A stretch of DNA of 64,000 bases from Glandiceps talaboti (taxonomy: Eukaryota; Hemichordata; Enteropneusta; Spengelidae): NCBI RefSeq assembly GCF_964340395.1, contig NC_135550.1, forward strand, positions 8,441,864 to 8,505,863, written 5' to 3'. The position numbers and the translations under genes were made by a program. The notes below the pieces were generated by a model, which worked only from the letters and a program-made list of their open reading frames with translations, was not told the DNA's origin and made no database searches. Positions 9,801 to 21,289 of the stretch are shown one piece after another. Position 1 is the first letter of the stretch. Every line of letters starts with the position of its first letter.

Positions 9801-12350
9801 AGTGCCCTTTTCATAGTCTCCAACTTGAGGCTTTGATCAAGAGCAGTACAAAATAAGTTGGTCACTGAAGCCTCAATGTTTCTGACCCAGGGTCTTGGTT
9901 TACTACTATCATCAGTATGGATTGCATAGGACCATTTTCTTTTTCAGGACCAACTTTTTACTTTTCATACTAAAATTTTAATCTAATTTGAAACATGGCT
10001 GTAAATGGGTGCCGATATCTACCAATCAATAATGAGCAAACAGCAGAAAATATTTTAACATTGCTATTGCAACATTTATATTGTGCTAACTTTTTTTTTC
10101 TTTCTTAAAAAGACTTTCAGCATGAATTGCAGTGGTAAATATAGTGTGACAAAAACAAATAGGATATGTGGTATTTGTGAATGATGAGAGTTGACTAATG
10201 TGATCTTTTACGTTGTGATTTCAGGCTCAACCGATAACTGTCTTAATCAAGGCACGGATGCGGATATAGGTGATGATGATGTTTTTGTTGTAAGTATCAA
10301 CAACGTCTCCATACTTAATATAATAACTAATAATTGAACTTGTAAAGCCCACTAGACTACAAATGGACATCCATGGATAAAATGACAATAACAGTGACAG
10401 CAAATTACATTGCTATAATATTTAACATACACAGTATTAAAACTTCAAGTAGGCTGGTGATATCACTCGAAATTATGATGTACTTTGCAACAGATATGAT
10501 CAAGTGTTCTCCTTAGAACATTTTTGACAATCTGCAATATATTTCTTCATTCAGCCGAGGAAAATACAAGTAGGATAAGGGGTCTTCTCACTGTAAGTCG
10601 AAGACATTTACCGATGAATGTGAAATGTAGCTATTATCAGATCTGATATAACTGTCTTTACTTATTGGCGCTATATCTCTATTTATACTGTGACAAATTC
10701 TAAATGAATTGAACACATTAAAATTTTATTGGAAATATAAAGAAAAGTGCATCCTGATGAGTCAGAAGTATAGAATTTATCACACGACATGGCCGCCATG
10801 TTTCTATGAAGAGTAGCAGGTCTTACATCAGTAAAATGAAAGAATGCACTGGACCAACCCCAGTCAAGTTGGATACTAAAATAAAACAATGAAGACGCAG
10901 ACATTAGGGTTAGGGATTTCTAAGTTTGAAACTAAAGTAAAACAAAGGTGATGGTGACTTTAGGGTTAGGGATTTTTAAGTTTGAAACTAAAGTAAAACA
11001 AAGGTGATGGTGACGTTAGGGTTAGGATTTTTTGAGTGTAGAGCTACGTTGAGATGATGTTGTGTTGTTCACTTCATTCAATGTGAACTGTTATTGCTTC
11101 GAAGATTTGGCATGGTGTCCTGTCTTGTTAGGTCAGGTGTGGCAGTATTTCTGTAAGAGTTTCAGTCCCAGTTCATATTTGATTGAGTCAGCACAAGTAT
11201 AAATTATTGAATCATCATAATTTTTTTGGCAACTGTCTATAGAGAGAGAGAGAGAGCTAGACTGTCCCGATTAAAGTAATGTGAACCTTGGTAGATGCTA
11301 CAGGGACCATGACTTCGAGATATTGTGAAATGGCAATATAAATCTTGTATGCTACATTTCAAGTGAACGACTTGGCCAGCGTATGTGAATCACTTAGATT
11401 TGCAGTGACCATGTATGTACAAGATTAATGTAATCTGTTTTGTCTTTTGACAGTCTTTGGATTCACTGCCAGAGTGCCATGGGCCAGGACAACCAATCAG
11501 TCCAGATAGCAGGTATGATGGTAGCCAGAGTGATGTCAGGGACCCCTTGCTTGTAGGCTTTCACTTTAGTCATCCCCATGCCAACCACCACCACCTTCAT
11601 CGAGTGCATTATGTGTCCCGCAGCAACAAAACTGGATCAGGAAGTAATGGCAAACAGGAGGATTCGACAAAAAAACAAGTACCACATCAGCAACAACAAC
11701 AACAACAACAACAATCACAACAAAGCACACAAACATTACAAGAAGTTATCTGGGTGAAACATGCTAGAGACAGAAGTACTAGCAATGGCAAAGATAAGGA
11801 CTTGGAGCAGGGGGATGAAGTGTCGGACTGTTACGTGCAATTCCAGAAAAATGCCCCCAGTATACATGAATATAGTTACCCAACTATGGATTCAATAAGG
11901 CCGGATCCATGGAAGGAGGGTGAACTTAAGAAAACGCCTGTTGTTACATCTCAACCCCCACCGTTGTTAGGCGATAAAAGGCACAAAGTGACTGACTATG
12001 GATTTACACAGCGTGCACGATGTATTTATTGTAATGAAATCTTCAATCCTGAAGACAATCCATGTGGTAATTGTCCCGATGCACCTGACGAAATGCGACG
12101 GTGTATAAATAAAGTCAGCTGTGTCAGTTGTGCGTCATGTATGTTATACTACTGTATGTCGGACGCTGATGGTGACTATGGTGACACGTGCTCGTGTGAC
12201 GCGAGTGATGAACAATTTTGCCAGAGATGGACTGGACTGGCAGCACTCTCATTTTTGGTACCCTGTCTTTGGTGCTATTTCCCGTTACGAGCCTGCCACA
12301 GATGTGGTGTCGCGTGTGGATGTTGTGGCGGTCGACACAAAGCGGTCTGA
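2598..12350 (+). CDS. Spred: Spred-family protein (Sprouty-related, EVH1 domain), four of about five coding exons
   Basis: Joined exons 2598-2775, 4951-5119, 10225-10289 and 11454-12350 give about 435 residues in one frame, ending in TGA; vertebrate SPRED1 is about 444. Order: EVH1 domain (residues 1 to about 115), an acidic linker, a His-rich patch and poly-Gln run (about 180-226), a KBD-like segment (about 263-288), and a Cys-rich Sprouty domain (about 325-432) ending [11 protein letters not shown]. Spred proteins are membrane-associated negative regulators of Ras-Raf-MAPK signalling: in the known family the EVH1 domain recruits neurofibromin and the Sprouty domain gives membrane targeting. 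Seen: all junctions obey GT-AG and keep frame. The exon entering at 2598 begins with the third base of a codon, so a short start exon (roughly 10-15 residues) lies upstream; I found no convincing ATG exon in 1-2597. The symbol is family-level: invertebrates usually have one Spred. Confidence 0.95.
2890..4790. repeat. 67-bp minisatellite in the intron splitting the Spred EVH1 domain
   Basis: About 17 well-conserved units of 67-68 bp (3540-4680), with degenerate copies on both sides. Each unit contains CTATTGGATATCCTACAGTA, then TATTCTACAGGTATGAACCT and GTGTTCTTGG. Two unit subtypes alternate: CTACAGGTATGAACCTGTGT and CTATGGGTATGAACCTGTAT. ORFs through it are artefacts. Confidence 0.95.
4951..5119 (+). 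CDS. Spred: Spred coding exon: second half of EVH1 domain
   Basis: The acceptor is ATTGCTACAG and the donor is GATG|GTTTGT, a weaker donor. It starts in phase 0 with [20 protein letters not shown] and continues with the [16 protein letters not shown] and [16 protein letters not shown] segments, the most conserved EVH1 part of Spred. The last codon (Gly) is split 1+2 with the exon at 10225, matching the Gly that ends this segment in vertebrate Spreds. Confidence 0.96.
5430..5670. repeat. Dispersed repeat family R1, copy 1
   Basis: TATTCACTGAAAATTGTTAG ... TAGACATTAATTAGAGG ... GTGTGGACCCAAAATTCAGT ... GATTTATTTACCCACGGGTA ... TTCAATACTGTTCAG. Copies at 44930-45260 and 59170-59470 keep the same order. 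Just upstream a short duplication carries CCATTTAGAAGGGTCCAACT twice (about 5265-5375). Confidence 0.65.
6806..6936. repeat. (CTGT)n microsatellite
   Basis: About 30 CTGT units with scattered single-base interruptions, in the Spred intron. Confidence 0.97.
7715..7745. repeat. (CATC)n microsatellite
   Basis: Short CCATCCATCCAT run ending in CAGCCA. Confidence 0.85.
7920..8680. repeat. About 300-bp tandem repeat with TGACCTTGACCTT motifs
   Basis: Three diverged units begin near 7925, 8215 and 8525. Each contains GCATAACTCAA/TTAAAA, ATATAGAGATGCC-like, TTCAAGTGTCTA and, about 110 bp in, a TTGACCTT(T)GACCTT cluster. Confidence 0.7.
8820..9285. repeat. Cluster of (ACTC)n, (ATTC)n and (CATC)n microsatellites
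   Basis: Simple tetranucleotide arrays at about 8826-8895, 8960-9000, 9071-9105 and 9238-9283 are separated by short unique DNA, all variants of a YYATTC/CATC core on the + strand. Confidence 0.9.
9364..9384. repeat. (TA)n microsatellite
   Basis: Ten TA units. Confidence 0.9.
10225..10289 (+). CDS. Spred: Spred coding exon: short acidic linker
   Basis: The acceptor is GTGATTTCAG and the donor is GTT|GTAAGT. The 65-nt exon completes the split Gly and adds 21 residues ([20 protein letters not shown] then V), an acidic linker after EVH1. The sequence itself is not conserved. The call rests on strong splice sites and frame continuity on both sides (phase 1 in, phase 0 out). Confidence 0.85.
10868..11035. 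repeat. 56-bp tandem repeat carrying telomere-like TTAGGGTTAGGG
   Basis: Two full units and a degenerate leading unit of AAGTTTGAAACTAAAGTAAA ... GGTGATGGTGACTTTAGGGT, each ending in TTAGGGTTAGG(G). It lies in the last Spred intron. Confidence 0.85.
11454..12350 (+). CDS. Spred: Spred terminal coding exon: linker, KBD-like segment and Sprouty domain
   Basis: The acceptor is TTTTGACAG; the exon encodes 298 residues and stops at TGA 12348-12350. It contains a His cluster ([15 protein letters not shown], resembling the region before the Kit-binding segment in Spreds), nine consecutive Gln (CAA codons near 11691), a KBD-like stretch ending DPWKEG (compare the DMWKN region of vertebrates) and the Sprouty domain with the [35 protein letters not shown] and [13 protein letters not shown] signatures. 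The last exon being large and holding all of the Sprouty domain matches vertebrate Spred gene structure. Confidence 0.97.
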   Translation, partial: SLDSLPECHGPGQPISPDSRYDGSQSDVRDPLLVGFHFSHPHANHHHLHRVHYVSRSNKTGSGSNGKQEDSTKKQVPHQQQQQQQQQSQQSTQTLQEVIWVKHARDRSTSNGKDKDLEQGDEVSDCYVQFQKNAPSIHEYSYPTMDSIRPDPWKEGELKKTPVVTSQPPPLLGDKRHKVTDYGFTQRARCIYCNEIFNPEDNPCGNCPDAPDEMRRCINKVSCVSCASCMLYYCMSDADGDYGDTCSCDASDEQFCQRWTGLAALSFLVPCLWCYFPLRACHRCGVACGCCGGRHKAV

Positions 12351-13525
12351 TGCCACATGGTGCCGACAGGAATAGACATCTGTCTTCTGTATTTTACCCA
12401 TTACAGGGTATTCTCTACCTGATGATGTTGACTTAAAAGAAATAGTTACCAAGGGATGGAATCACGCCTGCTGTTTACTAATAAACAGCCATGTGGAGAG
12501 CAGAGCTGCGCACGGCAACAACTGTAGAGTATGTGCGTGCATGTGTGCGTGTGCATGTGTGTCTGTGTGTGTGCGCATGTGTGAGAGAGATCTCATTGCA
12601 GTTGAGGACACATAAGGTGGTCAAACTGAGTGAGAGAACTGTTTTCTTTTAGTTTTTCAGCAAAAGAAATTAGAATGAAGTTTACTCCTCAAACTTGCAA
12701 GGCAAAGTTAGCATATACAGTTATTAGAGCTTCAAGGGTTTGCAATGTCCAACTTGCAATATTCAATAGAATTTTATCTTTTGTGATTATGATTTTTTTT
12801 TTTTAATGTTGGTGCTGTTACCGGGAAACTTTGATACATTTTCTCAAAAAGCAACCGTTTTAGGTATTGATATGAAAATGTAGATAAAGAAAAACAGTAA
12901 AAGGAAGGAGGGCTCTTATTTGATAAGTTATTTCATTTGCTATAAATCGAACTGTTTTGTCTTTTGGAAAATGTGTCAAAGTTTGTTGGTCAGAAACATC
13001 TTTGTTTTTAGCCAAGCTACAACAGCTCTCTTTGTTTTAAATGTCAACTGTCTGTCAATCATTGTACAGTCAGATTATATAAACTATAGTTTTTATGTTC
13101 ATATGATAAAAAATTATCCAGTTGCCAAAGTGCTACTGTTAATTTTTCTTTTTTTTGTACATTCAAATTTGCAATTTTACGTCAAATTTTTTAGAAAGGT
13201 ACACAGAGGAGGAAAGATTTACCAATCTATGCTTAAATTGGCTGTGGACATTGCATGGTGCTTGCCATTGGCTACAGATTTACAGGTCAGAGAGCACACA
13301 CTTAAAATGGTGCTTGTGATTGGCTACAGATTTACAGGTCAAAGGTTAGGACAGTCACAAGTGAGCAGCAGCAGCAGCAGCCAGTCAACGTTTTTTGCCA
13401 TGGTTTTATTTTCCTTATATAGAAATAAAAGCCATATGCAAATCATGCCAGCTAACAGGCACAGATTGGCGGATCTGTATATAGTGTATACTGAGTGCTG
13501 GAAATAAAACTTTGAGGCTTTGTAG
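12351..13525 (+). other. Probable 3'UTR of Spred
   Basis: Non-coding AT-rich sequence after the Spred stop. It includes a GT/GC-rich simple stretch (about 12530-12580), a local duplication of about 65 bp (about 13245-13340, two copies containing GGCTACAGATTTACAGGTCA) and an AATAAA at 13503 followed by a GT-rich stretch, the best candidate polyadenylation site. Another AATAAA lies at about 15754, so a longer UTR is possible. The end is an estimate. Confidence 0.5.
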
Positions 13526-14640
13526 TGGCAGTGAAAAAGTGTTTATACACTGTCAATCACACAGTGTGAAGTTGCTAGTGAGAACTAGCTGATTTCAAAT
13601 ATAGAGGAGTATCTGACCTTTGACACAAGGCCCTGACCTTTAACCTGATAGATAGATAGTACTGGTACATAGTGGTCACAACATGTCTTCAGTTCTATTA
13701 GGAGTTTTTTTCCACTTCCAGCCAATACAAGATTTTGTTACCTTGTATAACACTATTACAGAGTTTTAATAGCCATTGTACCTTTGCCTAGATCAATTAT
13801 GCAGCTGTAGTGTGATAAAAAAGAACCATTGGTCAAAGAGGGGGAGGGGGGAGGGGTTTACATTATTGGTCATGTAAGTTATTTTGGAAGGGCCAACAGA
13901 CATATTTTTTTTTGTATAGATAGATGTATGTACAGAAGCAGACATTTCTTAGCTGATTAATCTTGATGACAAAAATGAACTCAGCCATTTTCTCTTAAGT
14001 CTACCCAAACCCAACCACTGCCATTGTGTTACCATTTTCATAGGTGAGTTAAGCAAATCATCCCCTCGAAATGAATAACTGCAATATTGATTGTTTTGTT
14101 TGCAGAAATTTTACATAAAAAATGCTAAATATATGAAGTTTTTTATGGGGGAAAGGGAAGCAGATTTTCAACTTAGAGGACTCTTGTGTATTATGCCACC
14201 TTGCCTCTGTTGGATTTTATACTGAATACCACCAGGAAGCAACCTCATTTGCATATGTCATTTACATTCAGAGGTACAAGTGACATCTATTCTGAAGAGG
14301 GACTGTAGAGCAAAGATTTGGGGGGGTGTACTTGACCTTGCAAAATCTGTTGTTGGAACTCCACCAAATAACGTATATCATTTTTTTTTAATTTTTTTTT
14401 TTTTTGGGGGGGGGAACTATGCGGCCATAAAGTCATGTAGCAGCTATTAATATATTAAGTAAAATATACTAAAATGTCCAGGAATATAGCACAAGTCATG
14501 GAAGAGCACATAAAGTTAGAAATGTTGTAGTGTTTTGGTTGAGTTCCAACAATCCCAGTCAGTAGGCAAAAAACAAAAAAAAAACAAAAAAAAAACAATC
14601 ATGGTGACCACCAAGTGTGGAAAAGTAAGAAATTGGTTTT
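13526..14640. other. Downstream DNA, no gene recognised
   Basis: AT-rich with long homopolymers (T-run and G-run at about 14382-14414; A-runs at about 14570-14597). No exon-like ORF. Confidence 0.4.
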
Positions 14641-14669
14641 GGTATCATCCTTAGTTTGCTTGTAGAGCT

Positions 14670-15135
14670 AACTTTTGGATTCCATTTGTTCTACTGTGGA
14701 ATGCTGTGTATAAATATGTTATTTTCATATAGTCTTGTAGCAGCTTTTGATACTGTTCTACTGTAGAACAAGACAGGGGTGGGGTCGTTGTTGATGTCCT
14801 CTTCGCCTTGTGACAGGCAATGGGGGATTGAAGGAACACCACCATTAGAGAATGTGTCATCTACCTTTGAACATGATTCATGGATGAGTTACTGTCATCA
14901 TCAGTAGTAGCATTTGATGAAGTTCTACCATAGAGCTAGTCAAGGTGGATTGTCCTTCATCTCTATTGCACCATGTGACGGAATGGAGATCAACGAAACG
15001 CCATCGTCGGTCAACTTTATGTACGAGTCTACCAGCGAACATGATGCGTGAATACATTATACTTTCATCATCTGTGGCAGCCTTTGAGCAGTTGTTCAGT
15101 AGACCGCAACTTAGTTGTGTCAACATGTTACTTTC
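14670..15135 (-). pseudogene. Three diverged units of about 168 bp, possibly a decayed coding repeat
   Basis: The anchors TTTTGATACTGTTCTA (about 14745), ATTTGATGAAGTTCTA (14912) and CTTTGAGCAGTTGTTC (15082) are 167 and 170 bp apart. On the - strand they read as related peptides (SMVELHQMLLLMM, TVEQYQKLLQDYM, GLLNNCSKAATDD) separated by an IMF-x-GR motif, with stops in between. The near-multiple-of-three period suggests an old coding repeat; origin unknown. Downstream of Spred, opposite strand. Confidence 0.3.
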
Positions 15136-15139
15136 ATTA

Positions 15140-15168
15140 TCATCACCATCATCATCATGATCATCATC
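15140..15168. repeat. (CAT)n-like simple repeat
   Basis: TCATCACCATCATCATCATG-type run. Confidence 0.8.
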
Positions 15169-16539
15169 AATACATAGCAGCAGATAGTCAATAGGATATT
15201 ATCATTTTCTTGATGTCTGGAAGCTTCTCTCCCGAAAAAAAGGACATTTTTTTATAAGACAGAGAAGACTGGCATATTTTATGCAAAATACAAAGTCAAC
15301 GGTGTGGTTTACAGGGACTTAGAAATACATACCTGAAGGTTCAATAGTAGTCAGTTAATTATAGAACTGTATAGAGAAATTTTAAAAAAAGAAGTTAACA
15401 AAAAAAAAGAACCATGGCTAAAATGATGAGACTTTTTCATCATGATCACCAAAAATGGTTGATACAATCATGTTCGTTACAATTTTACCTGTACAATTCT
15501 GTGCTCATTTTGTAATTTGAGTTCTCCTAATTTTTTGAAGTCCAACCAGATGACTTAGTCTGCAGCCATGTTTTTCTGTATTCTGATCCATTTTTTATAC
15601 TGGACATTACATTTGTATTCCTTATTAAAAAAAAGCCAAGTCTTTTTGCCACCCATGGATGTAGTGTATGTATTAATGGGGACAATTTAGATGAAAACCA
15701 AGTGGCAACAAATACTGCCATGGTTATGCTGAAATGAACACGAATATCACAGTTGAAATAAAGCACACATTAGTACATTTCACTCCTGCCTCGGACCCCA
15801 CTTTATTTTTCACCAAGATAAAACATATTGTGAGTTGCGTTATGATGTTGAAGTCTTATTTGAAAGATGATTTATAGAAAACTTAATGCGATAATATGTA
15901 TGCAGTATTCACGGATTATATTACTGATACCATTGGAATTATTGATATCTGAACTACACTTTTACCACCCAGGTGCATCGTAAACATTGCAAACATTTGA
16001 ATTCTTGGTTGATACAATGACTTCCGCTGCACGCACTACAAGATGCATTAATATAGGTAAACATGAGAAGAAGTTGACTGTTTGTGGCATGTGTTGTTCT
16101 ATTCTGACCCTCTAGTTTGAGTTAAAATGCTATTACAGGTACTGAGCATTGGAGTTCAGTTTTGAAACTCATTCAGGCCACTTCATTTTTACCAAATTAA
16201 CATTTTGTAGTATGTGCAGAAATGAAGTCATGTTTCAAAGATGTGATGTGGTATGTAGCATGCACAGATTCTTGATGTTTGGAGTTCAGCAGGGAAACTT
16301 GCTGTCCAAAACTGACTGTTCACAATACTGCCACTAGTATGTGTTTGATTAGATAAAATGTATCCAATGGGAATGTAATATAGCCTACTCTTGGATAATC
16401 TGGAGAAATGTAGAAAGTCAATGATACTTTTTCTTGTATGCATTTTTGGCACAACTGAACAGGTTCAGTAGTGCTATAGGCTCGGAAAAGAGTCTGTCTG
16501 AATGAATGGATGTGTGTGTGTGTGTAAACAACTTAGTCA

Positions 16540-17330
16540 AAAACCTCTGGACCAATTGCCATGATATGTGGCATGTATATTACCTTGGGTTTCACAGGTG
16601 TGTGATTTGGTCAAAAATCTATAATTCCAAAACTCCTGAGCAAATTTGGGTGAAATTTGGTAGGAGAATCCATGGTGTGTTTAGTTTAAGATTAATTGTT
16701 CATGACCTGATGATTCCATCAGTGATATGTGTCTTTTTTGGTAAAAAATCTATCATCCAAAAACTACTGAGCACATTTGGCTGAAATTTAATGGGGAATG
16801 CTTATGGAGATGTGTTCATGAAGTTGAATTCACCACATGATGATCCCATCGTTGATATGCAAATTAAGTCTAAAAATGTCGATTTTGATCAAAAACATAT
16901 CTTGAAAACTACACAATGAATGGGGCTGAAACTTAGTGGGGATGTTTCTGGAGGTGTTATTCTGCAGTTATTCAAAACATTGTGATACAACTGGCCCTAG
17001 CAACCATGGCCCACACCCTTAGCAACTGTGAAATGATGTATATTACAAGGATAACACCAGGGATTGGTAGGTAAGTGAATAAAGAATTTTAAAAATGTAT
17101 GTAAATATGCCTAGCAACATGTCCATACCCATAGCAACATCCAAATTATGGTTTATATTGCAGAATTGTAAATATGTATTCAAATATGGCGAGCAACAAG
17201 ACCACGCCCATAGCATCAGCCAAATGATGGTGTATATCATAAAAATAACGGATTAATAGGCAAGCAAGTAAACATTCAAAAAATGTAAACAAATGTGCTT
17301 AGCAACAAGACCACACCAATAGAAATTTTT
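16540..17330. repeat. Composite tandem repeat R2 (two unit types)
   Basis: The left part (about 16540-16980) has diverged units of roughly 130-150 bp around AAAACTACTGAGCACATTTG and GGCTGAAATTTAATGGGG. The right part (16980-17330) has four units of about 80-110 bp around CCTAGCAACA and CACGCCCATAGCAAC. Left-type sequence recurs at 32260-32500 and right-type at 43380-43815. Confidence 0.75.
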
Positions 17331-18260
17331 TGACCAATCTGCATTTAAATACATTGCAATTTCATTTGCTCAAGGCTTTCCAATTCTCTTGCAACATCAG
17401 TGTAAAAATAAAATTTACATATTATTTGCATATTCAAGTAAACTATTTCTACAATGTTACTTCATTGAAGATTTCATGATATTGCCGAATAACTACAAGA
17501 AAATAGACGTAGTTGAGGTGGGTTTTACATATCGGCAGTTTATAGGCCACGGTAATGTCTATGAATTTCGGAAAGCGCCCTCGGTGGTGGTTTTGAGAGT
17601 ATGGTATTCTGGTGGAATGATAAAATCAAGACTACTAGTTATTTCTTGCATACATTTTGCATACTATATACATGTCTTGAAACACTGGTTCTGCAATATG
17701 ACAGTTTCCTTCATATCAAAGAGCGAACTTCTGATACCGATACCGTCCAAACGTCATTGGTCTTTGAATTTTGTTCTAGCAGACAAATTGATATATTTTC
17801 TAGCCATGTGGTGACGGGAGGAAGATTGCTCAAGACGTTCCAGGTAGTTCGACAACTAGTCCAAGGTAACTCGAACTTGTGTATGGAGTCAATCAAAATG
17901 TCAGAAAAGTTCGGCGTATCATTTGAATAAATGATATTATTTTGACTCGTTTGCTGATACGAATGATACTACTTTGCACTAATCCTCGATCGGTCACAGA
18001 ATGTCTGTTGATGCCAAACAGTAGTGAAAATCGCAATGAGTATTCAAATTTCTAATATTTTTTTATGGAGTCATCAGAAAGTTCAGTGAGAAACAGTGAC
18101 TCTTCATAGAAAAGATAAAGAATATTGCACAAAAAGTAGTGGCCTCCCCAAACACTTGCATGAAATTTGTGACACCCCCTCCCTATAATTTGTCTCCAGT
18201 CCCTAAAATTATTTAAATGCACCCGGGTTGTCGGCCTTCCATAGCACTGCGTAGTTTTCG

Positions 18261-18415
18261 AACTAAGGGAGCCTTCAGTAATTACTATATGGGGGTGTCA
18301 CTTTTTTACAAATTGGTTCTGAGGGAGGAGAGGAACACGTTTTACTTTGACTCATTAACTATTGTGTATTTTTTGCATTTTGGGAGAATTTGACATTCCA
18401 CTGCTGCGATATCAG
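18261..18415. repeat. Dispersed repeat R3, copy 1
   Basis: GGGAGCCTTCAGTAATTACT, GGGGGTGTCACTTTTTTACA, then TTGACTCATTAACTATTGTG. A second copy is at 22385. Confidence 0.7.
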
Positions 18416-21289
18416 TTAGAGTTAGGTACCGTAATCTCAAATCGATGCTGACAACCATGTAGTGAATTAATTGTCAGATGTGATGTGAGGAGAGAAGTCA
18501 CAGTGGATCTCACAGGAGTAAAACGGGAACAGTATTAGGATCGATAATTGTAGAGATATCGTTGTTGACCTTGGCGCTGACAATCTCGGTAATGTGCCCA
18601 TCCAATGTTGGGATCCGGAGTTAATTTTCTGGCCTTCAGCTCATCAGTCAATAAGATCGTAACACAGGTATTGATTAATGCAGTGCCGATTTCCCTACGA
18701 TAGTAGTATGGTAGTACTAGTTGGCATATCTGTAAAACTTTCAATGTGGTGGGATTAAGTCCTTTAAACCATTGATTATGGGACTCGTGAAATATTACTC
18801 CTCAGCCCCTCCCTCCCATAGGAGCGTGTAATATTTCATAGATTGTTGTTTTCCAGGTCTACAGACTAAATATAACAACCTTTTGACTATATAGTCCTAC
18901 CTGTAAGGAAATATTTCTACGTAGTATAGAGATTGGTACATTTGTAGCAGGAAGATTCGTATGATATTTTCCTAAGAAAACGGCAATCTAAGCCCCTGTG
19001 GCGGCGCCCCCCCCCCCCCGTAAATTCTGTTCGTTCGCTAAAATAGACACGTAGTCAGTGTTACATAATTCCTTCGACCTTGCATAGTGGTCTGAGAACG
19101 AGACTTCAATTATTGCATGTTCGTTATCATTACCAATACATCTAGAGTCGTGAGAAGATTCGATGCCACGGACAGCCTCTAGACTGTAATTACATGCAAG
19201 GGAGTTGTTCGCCGGATAACTACCACGAAGCGACTTCAAGGGTATTATAAAATGTTACACTGATACCCGTAGTCGTACACGAAATACTAAAAATACTATA
19301 ACCAGACACGAAATTTCTCTGAATCACCGTCCGAGGGCACAGTTTCCCAAAATGGTGGCAATCAACCATCAAGGGAATGTGAGTGTTAATTTTCTTCCGA
19401 AAGTAGCATTCAGTTTTAGATTTGATGTCTTAAACATGTCCCATCCAATGTCAAAATACATGGACAGTATCCATGCCAAAAATCCTTTGCTAGGGTCACG
19501 ATCACGTGTATTCTGAAGAAAAACAAAATCTAAGAAAGTGTTAGGCCAGCATGTACTATACAAATGTAGTAGGAATCACTTTGATATTGAGTTTTCATAT
19601 TATTTGACAAGTATCTCAAACAAAAAGAACATTTTTAAATATCATTTATAAAATTGTATACTGTTAATATTGGTAAAAAAGGGTGGGGCTTTGTAATTGT
19701 CATCCCCATTGACAAATAATTTTTACAAAAATGAAATGATGTCAAATATGAAGCACAGTATCCATCACCAAGGGCATTCCTACTAAGTGTTAATATGCAC
19801 AGGCAATCTATGATGATAACCATGTACATTTGCAGTACTATACACGTTAGTCTAAACAGGTTTTTGGATTTCTTTTTTCGTCAACCTAGCATGGTATCTG
19901 GTTTAATGTATTTCGTGTACAACTACGAGTATCTATCAGTACTTGTTGTCTCTATCGGACTCCCTTCTTCATACTACCCCCGTGACTCTTTAAGCTTTAC
20001 CTGGGAAGAACTTATTTCAATAGTCGTTGCCTAAAAAAGTCTATGTTGATATTGAATTGAAATGGTATGATATGTTGTTCATGTAACAAGTTGTTCATGA
20101 TCTAGTTCCCCCTCTCCTATGAAAACAGCAATGAGAAGTGCGCCCTCAAGTGCGAACTTTCTCTCTCAAATTTTTCGGCAGTGTAGGGACGCCCTCTCGT
20201 CCAACACATCAAATAACAGTTTCGATTCAGTCATATTGACATTTAGTCGTACAACTTAAATTCATTTAAAACGCGTTTGAATTTTTTTATCGTCTGAAAG
20301 TTCATTTTCTACATATATAAAGCAAGATTTCTTACCTTTGTATGGAGAACTAGTAATGTAATAATCATCCCATTCGACGTATTTGTCGGACTGATTTGTT
20401 ATTTGAATTGCAGTGACTGGCCAGTTTCACTGAAAAGGGGAGTAAAGAAATATTCCCTTTTTGTTGTTTTTCTAATTACGTATATACACATTAAGTTTTT
20501 TTTGCGCGCGCGTTTGTGTGTCAGGTACCGGTCGATGTACATAAACGACGAGGCCTGAAAAAAAAGGGGGGGGGCGATGTAGAAAAATACATAGGAGCTC
20601 AAGTCTGCATGTATAATGTCAAGCAAAAAAGTTTTGGGTGTCAATCATGAATTTAAGTGTTGTAGACAACCCAGTCAGGTGACATCGTGTGAGTGTCGAA
20701 GTGCATTATTTAGGCCTACTTGCACTATATATGTACAAAGACTCGCATTCGTTTAATCGACTCATGGATCGAACGCATATGAACTCCAAGGAGTAACTGC
20801 ACTAAATTGTATGTATTCTGATTTCGGTATGGGTTTGTAAACAACAGCTAGATGAAGACGCAATGGAATAGTTGTGGGTTGATTAAAAAATTCGTCCAAA
20901 TATAAATCAGGAGTTAACATCTTTATACTTTGTACATAAGGACAACTTTATTATGTTTTCGTTTTAATACATGTAAGGGACAGACTAGCCTAACTGTAGA
21001 CGTGTAGGACTAACGCTTACAACACCATTTCCGCTATCTAACTTGATTTTCGCAACATGTCAACATGTCATCAGTTAGGATAACGGAAACAGTGCTATAT
21101 CGTTTAGTCCTACACATTTCTACAGGTAGGATGTGGACAGACAGTCTAACTGTAGTTAAATATATCTTCCCTGTATGTCCCTTTTGTCGGTGCCAAGAAT
21201 AATTCTTAAGAACTCTATTGTGAAAAATCTACGATCTATCTCAATACAGCAGAAGAAACTAAGCTGTGCAGAATTGACGGTCACACACG

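Noticed and set aside
12920-13507. 195-codon + strand ORF, the longest outside the Spred terminal exon
   Set aside because: It lies in the probable Spred 3'UTR, is rich in F, I, L, Y and K as expected from AT-rich DNA, includes an AGC run, and shows no recognisable domain.
17389-17814. 141-codon + strand ORF downstream of Spred
   Set aside because: No family signature, no clear flanking splice sites and no neighbouring exons; compatible with chance. Noted in the region description only.
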